Source: Desulfovibrio subterraneus (GTDB lineage Bacteria > Desulfobacterota > Desulfovibrionia > Desulfovibrionales > Desulfovibrionaceae). Taken from it: DNA of 64,000 nucleotides. The translations under genes were made by a program, and so were the position numbers. The DNA lies in contig NZ_BLVO01000012.1 in NCBI RefSeq assembly GCF_013340285.1, forward strand, positions 186,001 to 250,000, read 5' to 3'. Below the pieces are notes generated by a model. That model saw only the letters and a list, made by a program, of their open reading frames with translations, searched no databases and was not told where the DNA came from. Below are positions 37,038 to 45,711 of this stretch, piece by piece (the stretch's first letter is position 1; each line of letters opens with the position of its first letter).

Positions 37038-38291
37038 TTAACCCTCCCTGAGTGCGGGAATCTTGGTGATGAAGGTGGAGATAACCCAGAGGCCGAACGC
37101 GGCTACTACTGCGAAGAACAGGTAGCTGCCCACGGTTGAGAGGGTTGAAACCAGCGAAGCGGGAAGGTCAATGATCTCCATGGATACCAGCTTGGAGGGC
37201 AGGTCGAACAGACGGTTCACGAAGCCGGCAAGAATTGCGATGGCGTAGAAACCGCGGATGTAGATGCCCTTGACCACGCGGGTGGTCAGTGCGCCGAGCT
37301 GGATGCCCAGCAGGGAGCCGAGCAGCATGCCCATTGCCAGCGTGTAGAAGATGAAGCCGTAGATGGCGTACTGGGTGATGGAAGCATAGCCTGCGGTGAA
37401 GATGATCTGCAGGATGTCCGTGCCCACGGTGGTGAAGCTGGATACGCCGAGAACATATACGAAGATGGGGAAGGTTACGAACCCGCCGCCCACACCCATG
37501 ATGGCAGCGAGGAAGCCTACGAATACGCCGCTGACGGCAACCATGACGCCGGAGATCTTCTTGCCGCCGGGTACGAGGTCTTCGTCAAAGGTAATCATGG
37601 GCGGAAGATTGATGGACTGCAGCTTTGCAGGCAGGCCGGTACCTTCGGTCGGAGCAGGGCCGCCGTGTGCGCAGCCGCCGTCGCCAGCCTTGCGCAGCTT
37701 CAGGAAGTCGGCCATGGAGTAGAAGCCGAGGAAGCCGAGCAGAACCACGTAGATGGCGCTGATGAAGGTATCGCTCAGAACGGGGTTCAGTTCGTACAGG
37801 GCGCGGTTGATAAGACCGCCGCCGGTAACACCCACGCCGGAACCCACAAGGAAGGCCACGGCAAGCTTGGTGTTAACGTTACCCAGCTTCTTGTGTACCG
37901 CGGTACCCATGATCGCCTTGGCGAAGATGTGGAACAGGTCGGTACCCACTGCCAGAATACCCTTGATACCGGCGCTCATGAGCGCGGGGGTGATGATGAA
38001 GCCGCCACCCGCACCGATGCAGCCGGTGATCAGACCGGCACACAGGCCGATGAGAATGGATACGAGAAATACCGAAGGCGTGTAATACGCCGGGCTGTAT
38101 GCAGACTTGCCGCCCAGCATCTGGGGCATGACGTCGCCTGCAACGGCCAGGGAAACCAGCAGAGCGGGCAGCGCCAGAAGCATAAGAATCAGCATCTTCT
38201 TGCGGCTCTTGAGAATGCTCATGGACTGCTCGTAGTCCCACCGCGCATGTGCGGCAGATGCCGCCATCATCATTGAATACAATTTCCTCAT
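37038..38291 (-). CDS. TauE/SafE-family anion permease, copy 2
   Basis: 417 residues from ATG 38291, preferred over a GTG at 38339 because AGGAAGG lies eight bases upstream. About eight hydrophobic segments in two halves, each with the family glycine stretch: GCIGAGGGFIITPALM and AIMGVGGGFVTFPIFV. A loop with GCAHGGPAPTEGTG joins the halves. The family exports sulfite or related anions; substrate unknown. The gene begins a three-gene unit with the membrane protein and dikinase copy 2. A -24/-12 element lies 65 bases before the start. Confidence 0.92.
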   Translation of the reverse strand: MRKLYSMMMAASAAHARWDYEQSMSILKSRKKMLILMLLALPALLVSLAVAGDVMPQMLGGKSAYSPAYYTPSVFLVSILIGLCAGLITGCIGAGGGFIITPALMSAGIKGILAVGTDLFHIFAKAIMGTAVHKKLGNVNTKLAVAFLVGSGVGVTGGGLINRALYELNPVLSDTFISAIYVVLLGFLGFYSMADFLKLRKAGDGGCAHGGPAPTEGTGLPAKLQSINLPPMITFDEDLVPGGKKISGVMVAVSGVFVGFLAAIMGVGGGFVTFPIFVYVLGVSSFTTVGTDILQIIFTAGYASITQYAIYGFIFYTLAMGMLLGSLLGIQLGALTTRVVKGIYIRGFYAIAILAGFVNRLFDLPSKLVSMEIIDLPASLVSTLSTVGSYLFFAVVAAFGLWVISTFITKIPALREG

Positions 38292-38355
38292 CGCGTTAAC
38301 CTTCCTCAGTAAGAACGTTCGTTTCAAGGGTGCCTGCACCTTCCCGGTTCAGCGT

Positions 38356-38370
38356 GCCGGGGGCGTGCCA
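38356..38370 (-). promoter_or_regulatory. Sigma-54-type promoter of TauE copy 2 operon
   Basis: Reads TGGCAC-GCCCC-CGGC on the minus strand. The -24 half is perfect. The -12 half keeps the essential GC but has CG for TT. Predicted start near 38344, 53-base leader. Confidence 0.6.
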
Positions 38371-38406
38371 CACGTTGCCGTACCGCACGGTAGAACAGGT
38401 GGTCTG

Positions 38407-38790
38407 TCAGACACGCGGCCTTGTGCGGGAGGCGTCCCGCAGCTTGAACATCAACTCGTCAATGTCTGCCGGCTTGAGCAGGTAGTCGAAAGCCCCAAGC
38501 GCCATGCCGCTTATGGCAACTTCAAGGTCGGCGTGGCCTGTGAGCATAATCACTTCCACCTCGGGGTGCGCCGCCTTGATGCGCTTGAGAGTTTCTATTC
38601 CGTCCATTCCGGGCATTTTCACATCCAGTACAACAGCATCGACCGGATGCGTTTCCAGCAGCGCCAGAGCTTCTTCACCTGACCCTACGGAGTGCACCTT
38701 CATTTCGCGCCGCTCCAGCCTGCGGGCCACGACGGACAGGAAGTCGGGTTCGTCGTCCACCAGCAATACGGTCATGGATTCGGTTGTCAT
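38407..38790 (-). CDS. Receiver-only response regulator
   Basis: 127 residues. Receiver residues: DD at 12-13, Asp56 in AVVLDVKMPGMDG, MLTGHAD, and LLKPADIDEL for the Lys. No output domain. The start overlaps the stop of the kinase gene upstream (ATGA), marking a cognate pair. It stands directly before the TauE copy 2 operon, matching the kinase-receiver pair near TauE copy 1. Confidence 0.93.
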   Translation of the reverse strand: MTTESMTVLLVDDEPDFLSVVARRLERREMKVHSVGSGEEALALLETHPVDAVVLDVKMPGMDGIETLKRIKAAHPEVEVIMLTGHADLEVAISGMALGAFDYLLKPADIDELMFKLRDASRTRPRV

Positions 38791-40208
38791 GTCAGGTCTC
38801 CTTCATGTCGGCGGTTCTGCTCCGGTTCTGCGGGAGCATTGATTTCATCCTCGGTGTCCTGTTCTGTCAGCATGTCCTCGTCGGTCTCCATGCGGGGCAG
38901 GGTCAGGACGAATATGGTTCCCTCTCCTTCCGTGCTGCGTACTGTCAGCGAACCTTTGTTGCGTCTTGCAAGTCCGTAGCAGATTGCCAGCCCAAGTCCG
39001 GTTCCCTTGCCGGGAGGCTTGGTGGTGAAGAAGGGTTCAAAAATTCTGGATCGTACCGATTCGCTCATGCCGGGGCCGGTATCAGCCACTGCCACGCAGA
39101 CGTGGTCCGCTTCTTCCCAGGTGAACAGAGAGAGCATGCCGCGTTCCTGTTCCTGCATGGCGTCCAGCGCATTGCCCACAAGGTTCATGAGAATCTGCTG
39201 CACGTGCGCCTGTGCCGCAAAGGCCATGGAAAGGCCGGGCTGCGGGCGGACGGTGAGCGTTACACCCTGCCGTGTGCTGCGATGTCTGCTCAGTGCTGCC
39301 ACTTCTTCCGCAATGCTGTTCAGGTCCACGGGGGCGGCTTCCACAGCACCCTGTCTGGAAAGACGCAGCAGGTTGTGGGTTATATCGCGGCATCGTGCAC
39401 CCTGCGTGCGGATGGTCTGGGCGGAAGCGCGCACCTTTTCCGCAAGTTCTTCGCGGGGCAGGTCGTCTTCGGTAAGATCTTCTATCCAGCCGGCTTCCTG
39501 CGTCATGATGGAAACCGGATTATTGATTTCGTGCGCTATGCCCGCAGCCAGTGTGCCGAGCGAGGAGAGGCGGTTTGCCTCAACCATGCGGCGTTCAAGG
39601 GCGCGGCGGCGCAGTTCTTCGGAAGACAGCTTCTGCTGCACGTATCCGGAGAAGACCAGCGAGTTGTAGGCGAGCAGCATGGCCAGCACCCCGGAAACGA
39701 TGAGGGTCATGCCCCATGCAAATTCCATCTGCGGGAAGAGGTGCCCGAGCGGAGTGGCTACAACCACGGCTCTGGTCAGTGCCTCAGGTGCGGTGAAGTG
39801 CAGGGCGACAGCCGCCATGGCAATGCTGCCGGGGAAGGGAGGCGTGACGGTCTTGATCTCCCATTCCTTTGTACCGCCCAGCGAGGCGGCGAGCTGTGTG
39901 GCTTCTTCGGCGACGGGAGCCTCTATGACTTCGCCGTCAGACTGCACGATGGCGCCGTTCTCAATATAGATAAGGGTAGCCGCAGGAAATACGCTGCGTG
40001 CGTTGCGCATCGCTTCCGGCACGGATTCGGACTGCCTGATGGCGGCATGGGCCAATGCGCCGAAGGGACGCTGCGCATCGTTGCCATATGCTGAGAACAG
40101 CAGGCTCGCGACCACAAGGGCCAGCAGCACAACTGGTGTAGCAGAAAGAAGAACCACCCTAGCGGCCAGCCAGCGGAAGGAGTCATGTGGGTTTTGGGTT
40201 AGGGTCAT
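38787..40208 (-). CDS. Membrane sensor histidine kinase
   Basis: 473 residues. First membrane segment [20 protein letters not shown], a small periplasmic domain of about 120 residues, a second segment ([20 protein letters not shown]), then HisKA with [14 protein letters not shown] and an ATPase domain with [12 protein letters not shown]. No HAMP or PAS is obvious. The C-terminal tail is acidic. The start overlaps the stop of the receiver-like gene upstream (ATGA), and its stop overlaps the receiver gene downstream, so all three are translated together. Confidence 0.93.
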   Translation of the reverse strand: MTLTQNPHDSFRWLAARVVLLSATPVVLLALVVASLLFSAYGNDAQRPFGALAHAAIRQSESVPEAMRNARSVFPAATLIYIENGAIVQSDGEVIEAPVAEEATQLAASLGGTKEWEIKTVTPPFPGSIAMAAVALHFTAPEALTRAVVVATPLGHLFPQMEFAWGMTLIVSGVLAMLLAYNSLVFSGYVQQKLSSEELRRRALERRMVEANRLSSLGTLAAGIAHEINNPVSIMTQEAGWIEDLTEDDLPREELAEKVRASAQTIRTQGARCRDITHNLLRLSRQGAVEAAPVDLNSIAEEVAALSRHRSTRQGVTLTVRPQPGLSMAFAAQAHVQQILMNLVGNALDAMQEQERGMLSLFTWEEADHVCVAVADTGPGMSESVRSRIFEPFFTTKPPGKGTGLGLAICYGLARRNKGSLTVRSTEGEGTIFVLTLPRMETDEDMLTEQDTEDEINAPAEPEQNRRHEGDLT

Positions 40209-40606
40209 CGCTGAACCTCCCGCGTGGCCTGGCCGGACAGTGTGGATTCAACAGCCAGAAGCAATCCTTCAGGGTCTGCTTCCTTATACACTGTTCCGGA
40301 AGTCGGCATGGTAATTCCGGTATCCTGTCCGGCGGAGAGCGGATGCAGGATGACAGGCACTCTTTCTGTCAGAATGCCCTTGCCGGCTTCCAGAAGGGCG
40401 AACAGGTACGGCAGGTCAGGGTCCAGCACCAGCAGGGCGGGGTTTTCCCTGCGCAAAATCTCTGCGGCTTCGTAACCGTTAGATGCAAGCAATACCGGAT
40501 AGCCCCTGTTCTGAAAGGCTTTCTCCAGCAGCGAGCCTATACGGCTGTTACGCTCCGCTATGAGTATGGTGCAGGCACCCTTGTCTATGACCTGAGACAT
40601 GTTCAT
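40205..40606 (-). CDS. Degenerate receiver-like protein
   Basis: 133 residues. The fold is that of a receiver, with the acceptor-position Asp62 in LLVLDPDLP kept. The N-terminal acidic pair is reduced to one Glu (LIAERN), and the loops around the Thr and Lys switch sites are unusual (ILHPLSAG, VYKEAD). Phosphorylation is doubtful. It is first in the unit with the kinase and receiver downstream. A perfect sigma-54 promoter ends so close to ATG 40606 that the transcript would be nearly leaderless. Confidence 0.8.
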   Translation of the reverse strand: MNMSQVIDKGACTILIAERNSRIGSLLEKAFQNRGYPVLLASNGYEAAEILRRENPALLVLDPDLPYLFALLEAGKGILTERVPVILHPLSAGQDTGITMPTSGTVYKEADPEGLLLAVESTLSGQATREVQR

Positions 40607-40981
40607 GGCACTGTAAACGCAACCGCCGTGCCAAAAGTACAGGGTTGAGAGAAGAAAATAAAAATACGAAATAACAGCATGTTATCTTTTTCACGAGCAA
40701 GGCGGCCCTGATAAGGGGCCGCCTGTGGTGTCAGTCTTTTTTACGATTTGTCTGTCCGGATATGGACAGCAGGAGAGAGGTGTCATGCAGGCTGACGGTG
40801 CAAGCCTGTCAGAGGGGCGCGGGCCGCCGCACCGGTTGTTAGGTACACAACCGGATTTTGGTGCATACGGTGCCGGGAACTTGCAGCGGAACAGGATCAG
40901 TGATCACGACTGTTCACGCATAATGAGTGCCCGACGGGGTATATGATAGTGAAGAGCAGAGCGTTATTGCAGGAAGCTGCC
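40607..40981. other. Intergenic control region with hairpin
   Basis: 375 bp, no gene supported. It holds the sigma-54 promoter at 40619-40633, an ATAACA/TGTTAT inverted repeat near 40672-40686, and a GC-rich hairpin at 40700-40724 (AGGCGGCCC / GGGCCGCCT) that may end the NtrC-type gene's transcript. Bases 40780-40980 hold nothing I can name. Confidence 0.6.
40619..40633 (-). promoter_or_regulatory. Sigma-54 promoter of receiver-like/kinase/receiver operon
   Basis: Reads TGGCAC-GGCGG-TTGC on the minus strand, a full consensus match. The predicted start is near 40607, one base before ATG 40606. Confidence 0.85.
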
Positions 40982-42391
40982 TCAGCTGACAGAGGCTTCT
41001 ACCTTGAGTCCGTATTTTTCAATGCGTGCTATGAGCGTGGGGCGTGACATCCCCAGCAGCTTGGATGCCCTTGTCCGGTTGCCTCCGGTAAGCGTGAGTG
41101 CCTCGCGTATGACTATGGCGCAGAACCTGTCGCCCAGCGATTCGAAAAGCCCGTCGCCGGGTTCCGCAAGCAGTGCATGGCGCACCCAGCGCACCACGGA
41201 TTCTTCCGTGTTCTCGTCCAGTCCGCCGGACGTTGAAACGGCACCGCCGAGCAGGGCGGCTATGTCTTCTGCATCTATGGCCAGGCCGCGGCTGAAGATA
41301 AGGGCCTTCTGCATCATGTTGCCAAGCTCGCGCACGTTGCCCGGCCAGGGAAAGTCCTGCAGGGCGGCCTTGGCCCGGTCCGTGAGCCCGGGGTTGGGCA
41401 TGTTGAGTTCCTTGGCGAACTTTTCCAGAAAATGGGCGCCCAGCAGGGAAATGTCTTCACGCCGCTCCCGCAGGGGGGGCAGCGTGAGCGAAACCACGTT
41501 CAGCCGGTAGTAGAGGTCTTCGCGGAACTCGCCGGAAGCCACAGCCTTTTCAAGATCACGGTTGGTGGCGGCGATGATGCGCACGTCCACGGGAATGGGG
41601 AGCTTGCCCCCGAGGCGTTCTATCTGGCGTTCCTGCAGCAGGCGCAGAATCTTTGCCTGAATGGGGGGCGGCATGTCGCCTATTTCGTCGAGAAACACCG
41701 TGCCGCGGTTGGCCTGTTCAATCTTGCCTGCCTTGCGGTTGCTGGCTCCGGTGAAGGCGCCTTTTTCGTACCCGAAGAGTTCACTTTCCAGCAGGGTTTC
41801 GGGAATGGCAACGCAGTTGATGACACAGAAGGGGTGGTCAGACCGGTTGCTGTGCTTGTGTATGGCGTGGGCCACAAGTTCCTTGCCGGTGCCGGATTCC
41901 CCGCGGATAAGAACTGTGGCCTGCGTGGGAGCGGCGCGGCCTATCTGCTTGCAGACTTCCTGCATGGCCACGCTGCGCCCGAGCAGGGCGTCTGAGGTGG
42001 CGACCGAGTCGTTTGAAACCGGCCTCGGGGCGCGCACCTCAACGGCACGGCCGATAAGGGAAAGAACATTCGGAACGTTGAAGGGTTTCATGACATAATC
42101 GAAGGCCCCCATCTTGGTGGCTTCGATGGCTGTTTCGGTGGTGCCGTAAGCCGTCATGACGAGAACCGGCAGTGAGGGATACATACCCCGCAGCACCTTG
42201 AATGTTTCCAGTCCGTTCATACCGGGCAGGCGTACATCAAGTACGGCCATGTCCGGTTCTGACTCTGAGGCGATTTCCACCCCTTTTTCTCCGCTCGGTG
42301 CCGTGAGCACGGTGTGCCCCTCGGCCTTCAGGAGACGCTCGAAGCTCTGGCGGAGCTGCGGATCGTCGTCCACCACTAGGATCGTAGCCAT
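40982..42391 (-). CDS. NtrC-family sigma-54 response regulator
   Basis: 469 residues. Receiver domain with Asp52 in [13 protein letters not shown] and VMKPF. AAA+ domain with Walker A GESGTGKE (about 164-171), GAFTGA, and Walker [13 protein letters not shown] Fis-type helix-turn-helix ([20 protein letters not shown]) ends the protein. It overlaps the upstream kinase gene by 16 bases, so that kinase is its partner. It is a good candidate to activate the sigma-54 promoters of this island. Confidence 0.96.
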   Translation of the reverse strand: MATILVVDDDPQLRQSFERLLKAEGHTVLTAPSGEKGVEIASESEPDMAVLDVRLPGMNGLETFKVLRGMYPSLPVLVMTAYGTTETAIEATKMGAFDYVMKPFNVPNVLSLIGRAVEVRAPRPVSNDSVATSDALLGRSVAMQEVCKQIGRAAPTQATVLIRGESGTGKELVAHAIHKHSNRSDHPFCVINCVAIPETLLESELFGYEKGAFTGASNRKAGKIEQANRGTVFLDEIGDMPPPIQAKILRLLQERQIERLGGKLPIPVDVRIIAATNRDLEKAVASGEFREDLYYRLNVVSLTLPPLRERREDISLLGAHFLEKFAKELNMPNPGLTDRAKAALQDFPWPGNVRELGNMMQKALIFSRGLAIDAEDIAALLGGAVSTSGGLDENTEESVVRWVRHALLAEPGDGLFESLGDRFCAIVIREALTLTGGNRTRASKLLGMSRPTLIARIEKYGLKVEASVS

Positions 42392-43872
42392 GTAGACCTC
42401 CTGCTGCCCGGTAGGGCAATGACAAATACTGCGCCACCCTCGTCGCCGGCACGCACATGCAGCCAGCCGCCGTGCTCTTCCACTACACGTCGGGCGATGG
42501 CGAGTCCGAGGCCCGACCCTTCTTCCTTGGTGCTGAAGAACGGATCAAAAACCCTGTCCAGTATGTCGGGCGGAATGCCCGGTCCGTTGTCCGCAATGCG
42601 GATGACAACCACTTCACCCATGGGCTCCATGAGCCCGGTTTCTTCGGTCACTGTTATGGTGCCGCCGGTCACAAGCGCATCGCAGGCGTTTATGATCAGG
42701 TTGACAAAAACTTCCTTGAGCTGATCCGCATCAAGGGGCAGTTCGGGCAGCCTGCTGGTGCGCTTGAGCACAATTTCAGTTCCGCTGGATTCCAGCCTGT
42801 GGCGCAGCAGCTTGAGCGCCATGTCCACTACGTCTGATGGGCTCTGCTTGCGTGGCCGCAGCTTGGGGCGGCGGGCGAATTCCAGAAAATTCTTCACAAT
42901 GCTTTCCACGTGGGAAATCTCTTCGCTGACCACCTCAAAGTCTTCGCGTTGGTGTTCATCCAGCACGAGCGAGCGCTCCAGCGAGAAAAGGCGCATTTTT
43001 ACGGATGTAAGCGGATTGCGGATGGAGTGCGCAACGCCTGCGGCCAGTTTGCCCACCAGCGCGAGCTTTTCCGACTGCATGAGTGATTCGCGGCTGGCAT
43101 CAAGCTGTTTTTGCACATCGCCCACGTCGGATATGAGGGTGCGCAGCTTTTCGCCCAGTGCTTCCACCTCGTTATCGACTTTGGTGCCGGATTTCTTGTG
43201 GCCCGGGTCCATGACCTCAAGCGTGTGTACGGCCATATCACGTATGGGATTGAGCACACGCTGCACCAGCACCGAAGCAAGCCATGCACCCGCAAAGGCG
43301 GAAAGCAAAATGCCCGTGACAGCAAGTGCCACGAGCATTGCGGATTCTCTGAGGTAGGATGCACGCTGCTTCTGGATGCTCTGTTCATGCAGCGCGCGAA
43401 ATTCATCGCACAGAGTGAGAATATTGTGGAAACGCTCGCGGATGGTCCAGTGCAGGCGTGCGCCGTCGTCGCGGCGGTTGTTCTTGTAGTGTTCTATGAC
43501 CTGCTCACGCGCGTACACGTAACGGATGTATTGCGATTCAATCTCGTTGAGAATGTCGCGTCCGCCGCTGAGGGTGGAAAAATTGCGGGCAAGGGCAAGC
43601 TGTTCCTGAAAGGCCTTGTGATGGATTTCCATCTGGTTGAGCCATGCGGGGTCGCTGTTCAGGAAGAAGTAGGTGGTGTAGCCGCGCTGCGAAAGCAGTT
43701 CGGAGGTCAGCCCGAAGGCCGCATGCATGGCCCCCACTTCCATATCAATGATGCCCGATTGCAGGGCCTTGCTGCGCTGGGTGTACCAAAGGGTAACGCC
43801 CGCACCGACAATATTGACGAGTACAATGGCCGTCAGCAGCAGAAGAATGCGCTTGCGGAGCGATAAGGACAT
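42376..43872 (-). CDS. Membrane sensor histidine kinase, partner of NtrC-type regulator
   Basis: 498 residues from ATG 43872, chosen for GAGG upstream; an earlier in-frame start at 43923 lies within a terminator. Two membrane segments (about 7-28 and 180-200) enclose a helical periplasmic domain of the four-helix-bundle type. HAMP follows, then HisKA with LAAGVAHSIRNPLTSVKM. The residue after the phospho-His is Ser, not the usual Glu. In this kinase class that acidic residue matters for catalysis and for dephosphorylating the partner, so its balance of activities may be altered. The ATPase domain has GSGLGLAIARRV. Confidence 0.92.
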   Translation of the reverse strand: MSLSLRKRILLLLTAIVLVNIVGAGVTLWYTQRSKALQSGIIDMEVGAMHAAFGLTSELLSQRGYTTYFFLNSDPAWLNQMEIHHKAFQEQLALARNFSTLSGGRDILNEIESQYIRYVYAREQVIEHYKNNRRDDGARLHWTIRERFHNILTLCDEFRALHEQSIQKQRASYLRESAMLVALAVTGILLSAFAGAWLASVLVQRVLNPIRDMAVHTLEVMDPGHKKSGTKVDNEVEALGEKLRTLISDVGDVQKQLDASRESLMQSEKLALVGKLAAGVAHSIRNPLTSVKMRLFSLERSLVLDEHQREDFEVVSEEISHVESIVKNFLEFARRPKLRPRKQSPSDVVDMALKLLRHRLESSGTEIVLKRTSRLPELPLDADQLKEVFVNLIINACDALVTGGTITVTEETGLMEPMGEVVVIRIADNGPGIPPDILDRVFDPFFSTKEEGSGLGLAIARRVVEEHGGWLHVRAGDEGGAVFVIALPGSRRSTWLRS

Positions 43873-43887
43873 GAGGACCTCGTTTGT

Positions 43888-43925
43888 AAAAATAAGGCGG
43901 ACAGGCCTTTGGGACCTGTCCACCT
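43888..43925 (-). terminator. Terminator after receiver gene 43960-44367
   Basis: On the minus strand AAGGTGGACAGG pairs with CCTGTCCGCCTT (one mismatch) and is followed by ATTTTT. Confidence 0.88.
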
Positions 43926-43959
43926 TAACGTTCTGCGGTCGGGGAGTAAATACTTACGG

Positions 43960-44367
43960 TTATGCTGTTGCCGCCTGAGACGGGGAATTTTCCATGGCGA
44001 GCTTGCGGTCGTATGCGGCCATTATGGTGATGACCAGCTGGTCAAAATCCACGGGCTTGCGCATGTAGGCAAAGGCACCTCTGGCAATGGCCCGGTCCCT
44101 GTCTGCATCCGAGCCGTGACCGGTAACCACGATGACCTGTACGTCGGGATACTGGCCCTTGACCCTTTCCAGAACTTCCCATCCGTCGATGCCGGGCATC
44201 ATCAGGTCCAGCAGCATCACGTCCGGTACGCTGTCGTGCACTATGGTCAGGGCGGCTTCGCCGTTCAGGGCCACATCGGGACCGAGGTCGCGAAGGCGAA
44301 GGCGTTCTGCCAGAGTTTCCACGAATTCCTGTTCGTCATCCACGAGGAGCAGCTTGATGTTCTTCAT
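43960..44367 (-). CDS. Receiver-only response regulator
   Basis: 135 residues. Receiver residues DD at 10-11, Asp54 in VMLLDLMMPGIDG, VVTGHGSD, and MRKPVDFDQL. A short polar tail follows. It lies 33 bases after the repeat-protein gene and before a terminator. It is therefore probably made from the sigma-54 promoter at 45107-45121. Confidence 0.93.
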   Translation of the reverse strand: MKNIKLLLVDDEQEFVETLAERLRLRDLGPDVALNGEAALTIVHDSVPDVMLLDLMMPGIDGWEVLERVKGQYPDVQVIVVTGHGSDADRDRAIARGAFAYMRKPVDFDQLVITIMAAYDRKLAMENSPSQAATA

Positions 44368-44400
44368 GTCGGGTTCTCCTGGTTCGTGCAGCGTTGCGGA

Positions 44401-45033
44401 TTACAGGCAGGCTATGCCGTAGCGGACAGGTGCCTGCTGCAGGCCGACGGTGGCCATGAAGCCTTCCAGCGTACGCGGGGCGTTATGGCCGCGCTGCATG
44501 CGGATGGCGCGCTGGGTTGCCGGGGGTACCGTAACACCGGCCATGTTGGCGGCCTGTCCGTGTTCGTTTGCTTCGGCAAAGGCTGCGGCTGCAAAGGTGT
44601 CGGAAAGGGCGCCCGTGTTCCAGTTCAGGGCGATTTCGGGACCGGCCTGCATGCCGAGCAGTTCCATGGCGGCATCAGGGAAGCCTTCTTCGGCGTATGC
44701 TGTAGCGGCGAACATGTCGTTGAGCCATTCGCCGTCAGGGGCTTCCATGTTCAGCATCTGGCGGGCTTCTTCGTGCAGGTTGGCATCGGTAAAGGCGGTG
44801 GCGGCAAAGATGTCGCTCAGGTAGCCTTCTGTCGGCACTGCCATGCCGGTCAGTTCATAGGCTGCTGCGTGCTGGTTGGCTTCCGCAAAGGCCACGGCTG
44901 CGAAAGTATCGATGGCAAAGCTGCCGGAAGGGGCGGAAAGACCGGCCACTTCGCGGGCGAGGTCGTGCAGGTTGGCTTCGGCATAGGCAACGGCAGCAAA
45001 CGTATCGATGATGGTGGTGGTAATGGCGGTCAT
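44401..45033 (-). CDS. Novel repeat protein with 32-residue DTFAA-x-A-AEAN units
   Basis: 210 residues, no known family. Five repeats start at about residues 10, 42, 74, 106 and 145. They follow D-[TIM]-F-A-A-x-A-[FY]-[AT]-[ED]-[AE], for example DTFAAVAYAEAN, DTFAAVAFAEAN, DIFAATAFTDAN, DMFAATAYAEEG and DTFAAAAFAEAN. The spacing is exactly 32 residues three times and then 39. Each unit looks like a helix followed by a second helix and a Pro/Gly turn, so a helical solenoid is plausible. There is no signal peptide. It has a very strong ribosome site (AAGGAGG) and its own perfect sigma-54 promoter, which suggests high induced expression. Confidence 0.85.
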   Translation of the reverse strand: MTAITTTIIDTFAAVAYAEANLHDLAREVAGLSAPSGSFAIDTFAAVAFAEANQHAAAYELTGMAVPTEGYLSDIFAATAFTDANLHEEARQMLNMEAPDGEWLNDMFAATAYAEEGFPDAAMELLGMQAGPEIALNWNTGALSDTFAAAAFAEANEHGQAANMAGVTVPPATQRAIRMQRGHNAPRTLEGFMATVGLQQAPVRYGIACL

Positions 45034-45106
45034 GGTGTCCTCCTTATCCCGGCCCTTTGCTGAGAAAGGGATTCCGGTGTTGGTGTTGCGCTTTGATTAG
45101 GTAAAG

Positions 45107-45121
45107 GCAAGGCGCGTGCCA
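45107..45121 (-). promoter_or_regulatory. Sigma-54 promoter of repeat protein operon
   Basis: Reads TGGCAC-GCGCC-TTGC on the minus strand, a full match. Predicted start near 45095, 62-base leader. Confidence 0.9.
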
Positions 45122-45203
45122 AAGTTGGAGTTTGTTTTATTTCAGTGTGTTATGATCATGCCAAGATCTTTCGGCTTTGACAGGTTGCAGTATTGCTACA
45201 TCA

Positions 45204-45254
45204 TGAAACAGCATGAAACATTTTTCTGAAACGCCATGCAACGCTATGTTTCAG
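45204..45254. promoter_or_regulatory. TGAAAC/GTTTCA cluster, candidate activator sites
   Basis: TGAAACA at 45204 and 45214, CTGAAAC at 45226-45232 facing GTTTCAG at 45248-45254. The cluster lies about 85-130 bp upstream of the sigma-54 promoter. A similar pair lies upstream of the promoter at 49595. Confidence 0.55.
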
Positions 45255-45282
45255 CGTCGCGACCGTGCCGTTGGCAGAGGTG

Positions 45283-45711
45283 TCATTCTTGCGCCGTTCC
45301 TTCAGTACATACCTTGGGGGCGAGCGCGCCTGCGCATTCTGCGGCGTTATGGATAACGCGGACAAGTTCATCAATATCCACGGGCTTGACCAGATAATCC
45401 ACGGCACCGAGCTGCATGGCCTTCATGCCGTCGCGCGTGGACCCGTGCCCCGTGAGCACCACAACCGGTATGTGGGGGTGTCTCTGGCGCAGGTGCCGCA
45501 GGGTTTCCAGTCCGTCCATGCCGGGCATGAGCACGTCCAGCACGATAACCTCGAACGGGGTGCCCCTGCGCACGGATTCATCCATCATGGCTATGCCGCT
45601 ATGCCCGTCCGGTGCGGACATGGCCGTAATGTTTCTCAATTCCATGCGCTCAAGCAGGGTGGCGGTGAAGGCCGTCTCGTCGTCAATGAACAGTATGCGT
45701 ATGTCGCTCAC
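45283..45711 (-). CDS. Receiver-only response regulator
   Basis: 142 residues from GTG 45711, which overlaps the kinase stop (GTGA) and has AGGAG eight bases upstream. An earlier GTG at 45735 has no ribosome site. Receiver residues DD at 10-11, Asp59 in VIVLDVLMPGMDG, VLTGHGST, and LVKPVDIDEL. No output domain. It is the last gene of the operon that starts with the sigma-54 activator at 49531. Confidence 0.92.
   Translation of the reverse strand: MSDIRILFIDDETAFTATLLERMELRNITAMSAPDGHSGIAMMDESVRRGTPFEVIVLDVLMPGMDGLETLRHLRQRHPHIPVVVLTGHGSTRDGMKAMQLGAVDYLVKPVDIDELVRVIHNAAECAGALAPKVCTEGTAQE

Noticed and set aside
40725-40946. 73-codon plus-strand frame in the control region
   Set aside because: No ribosome site at the start codon and no motif; codon use looks random.
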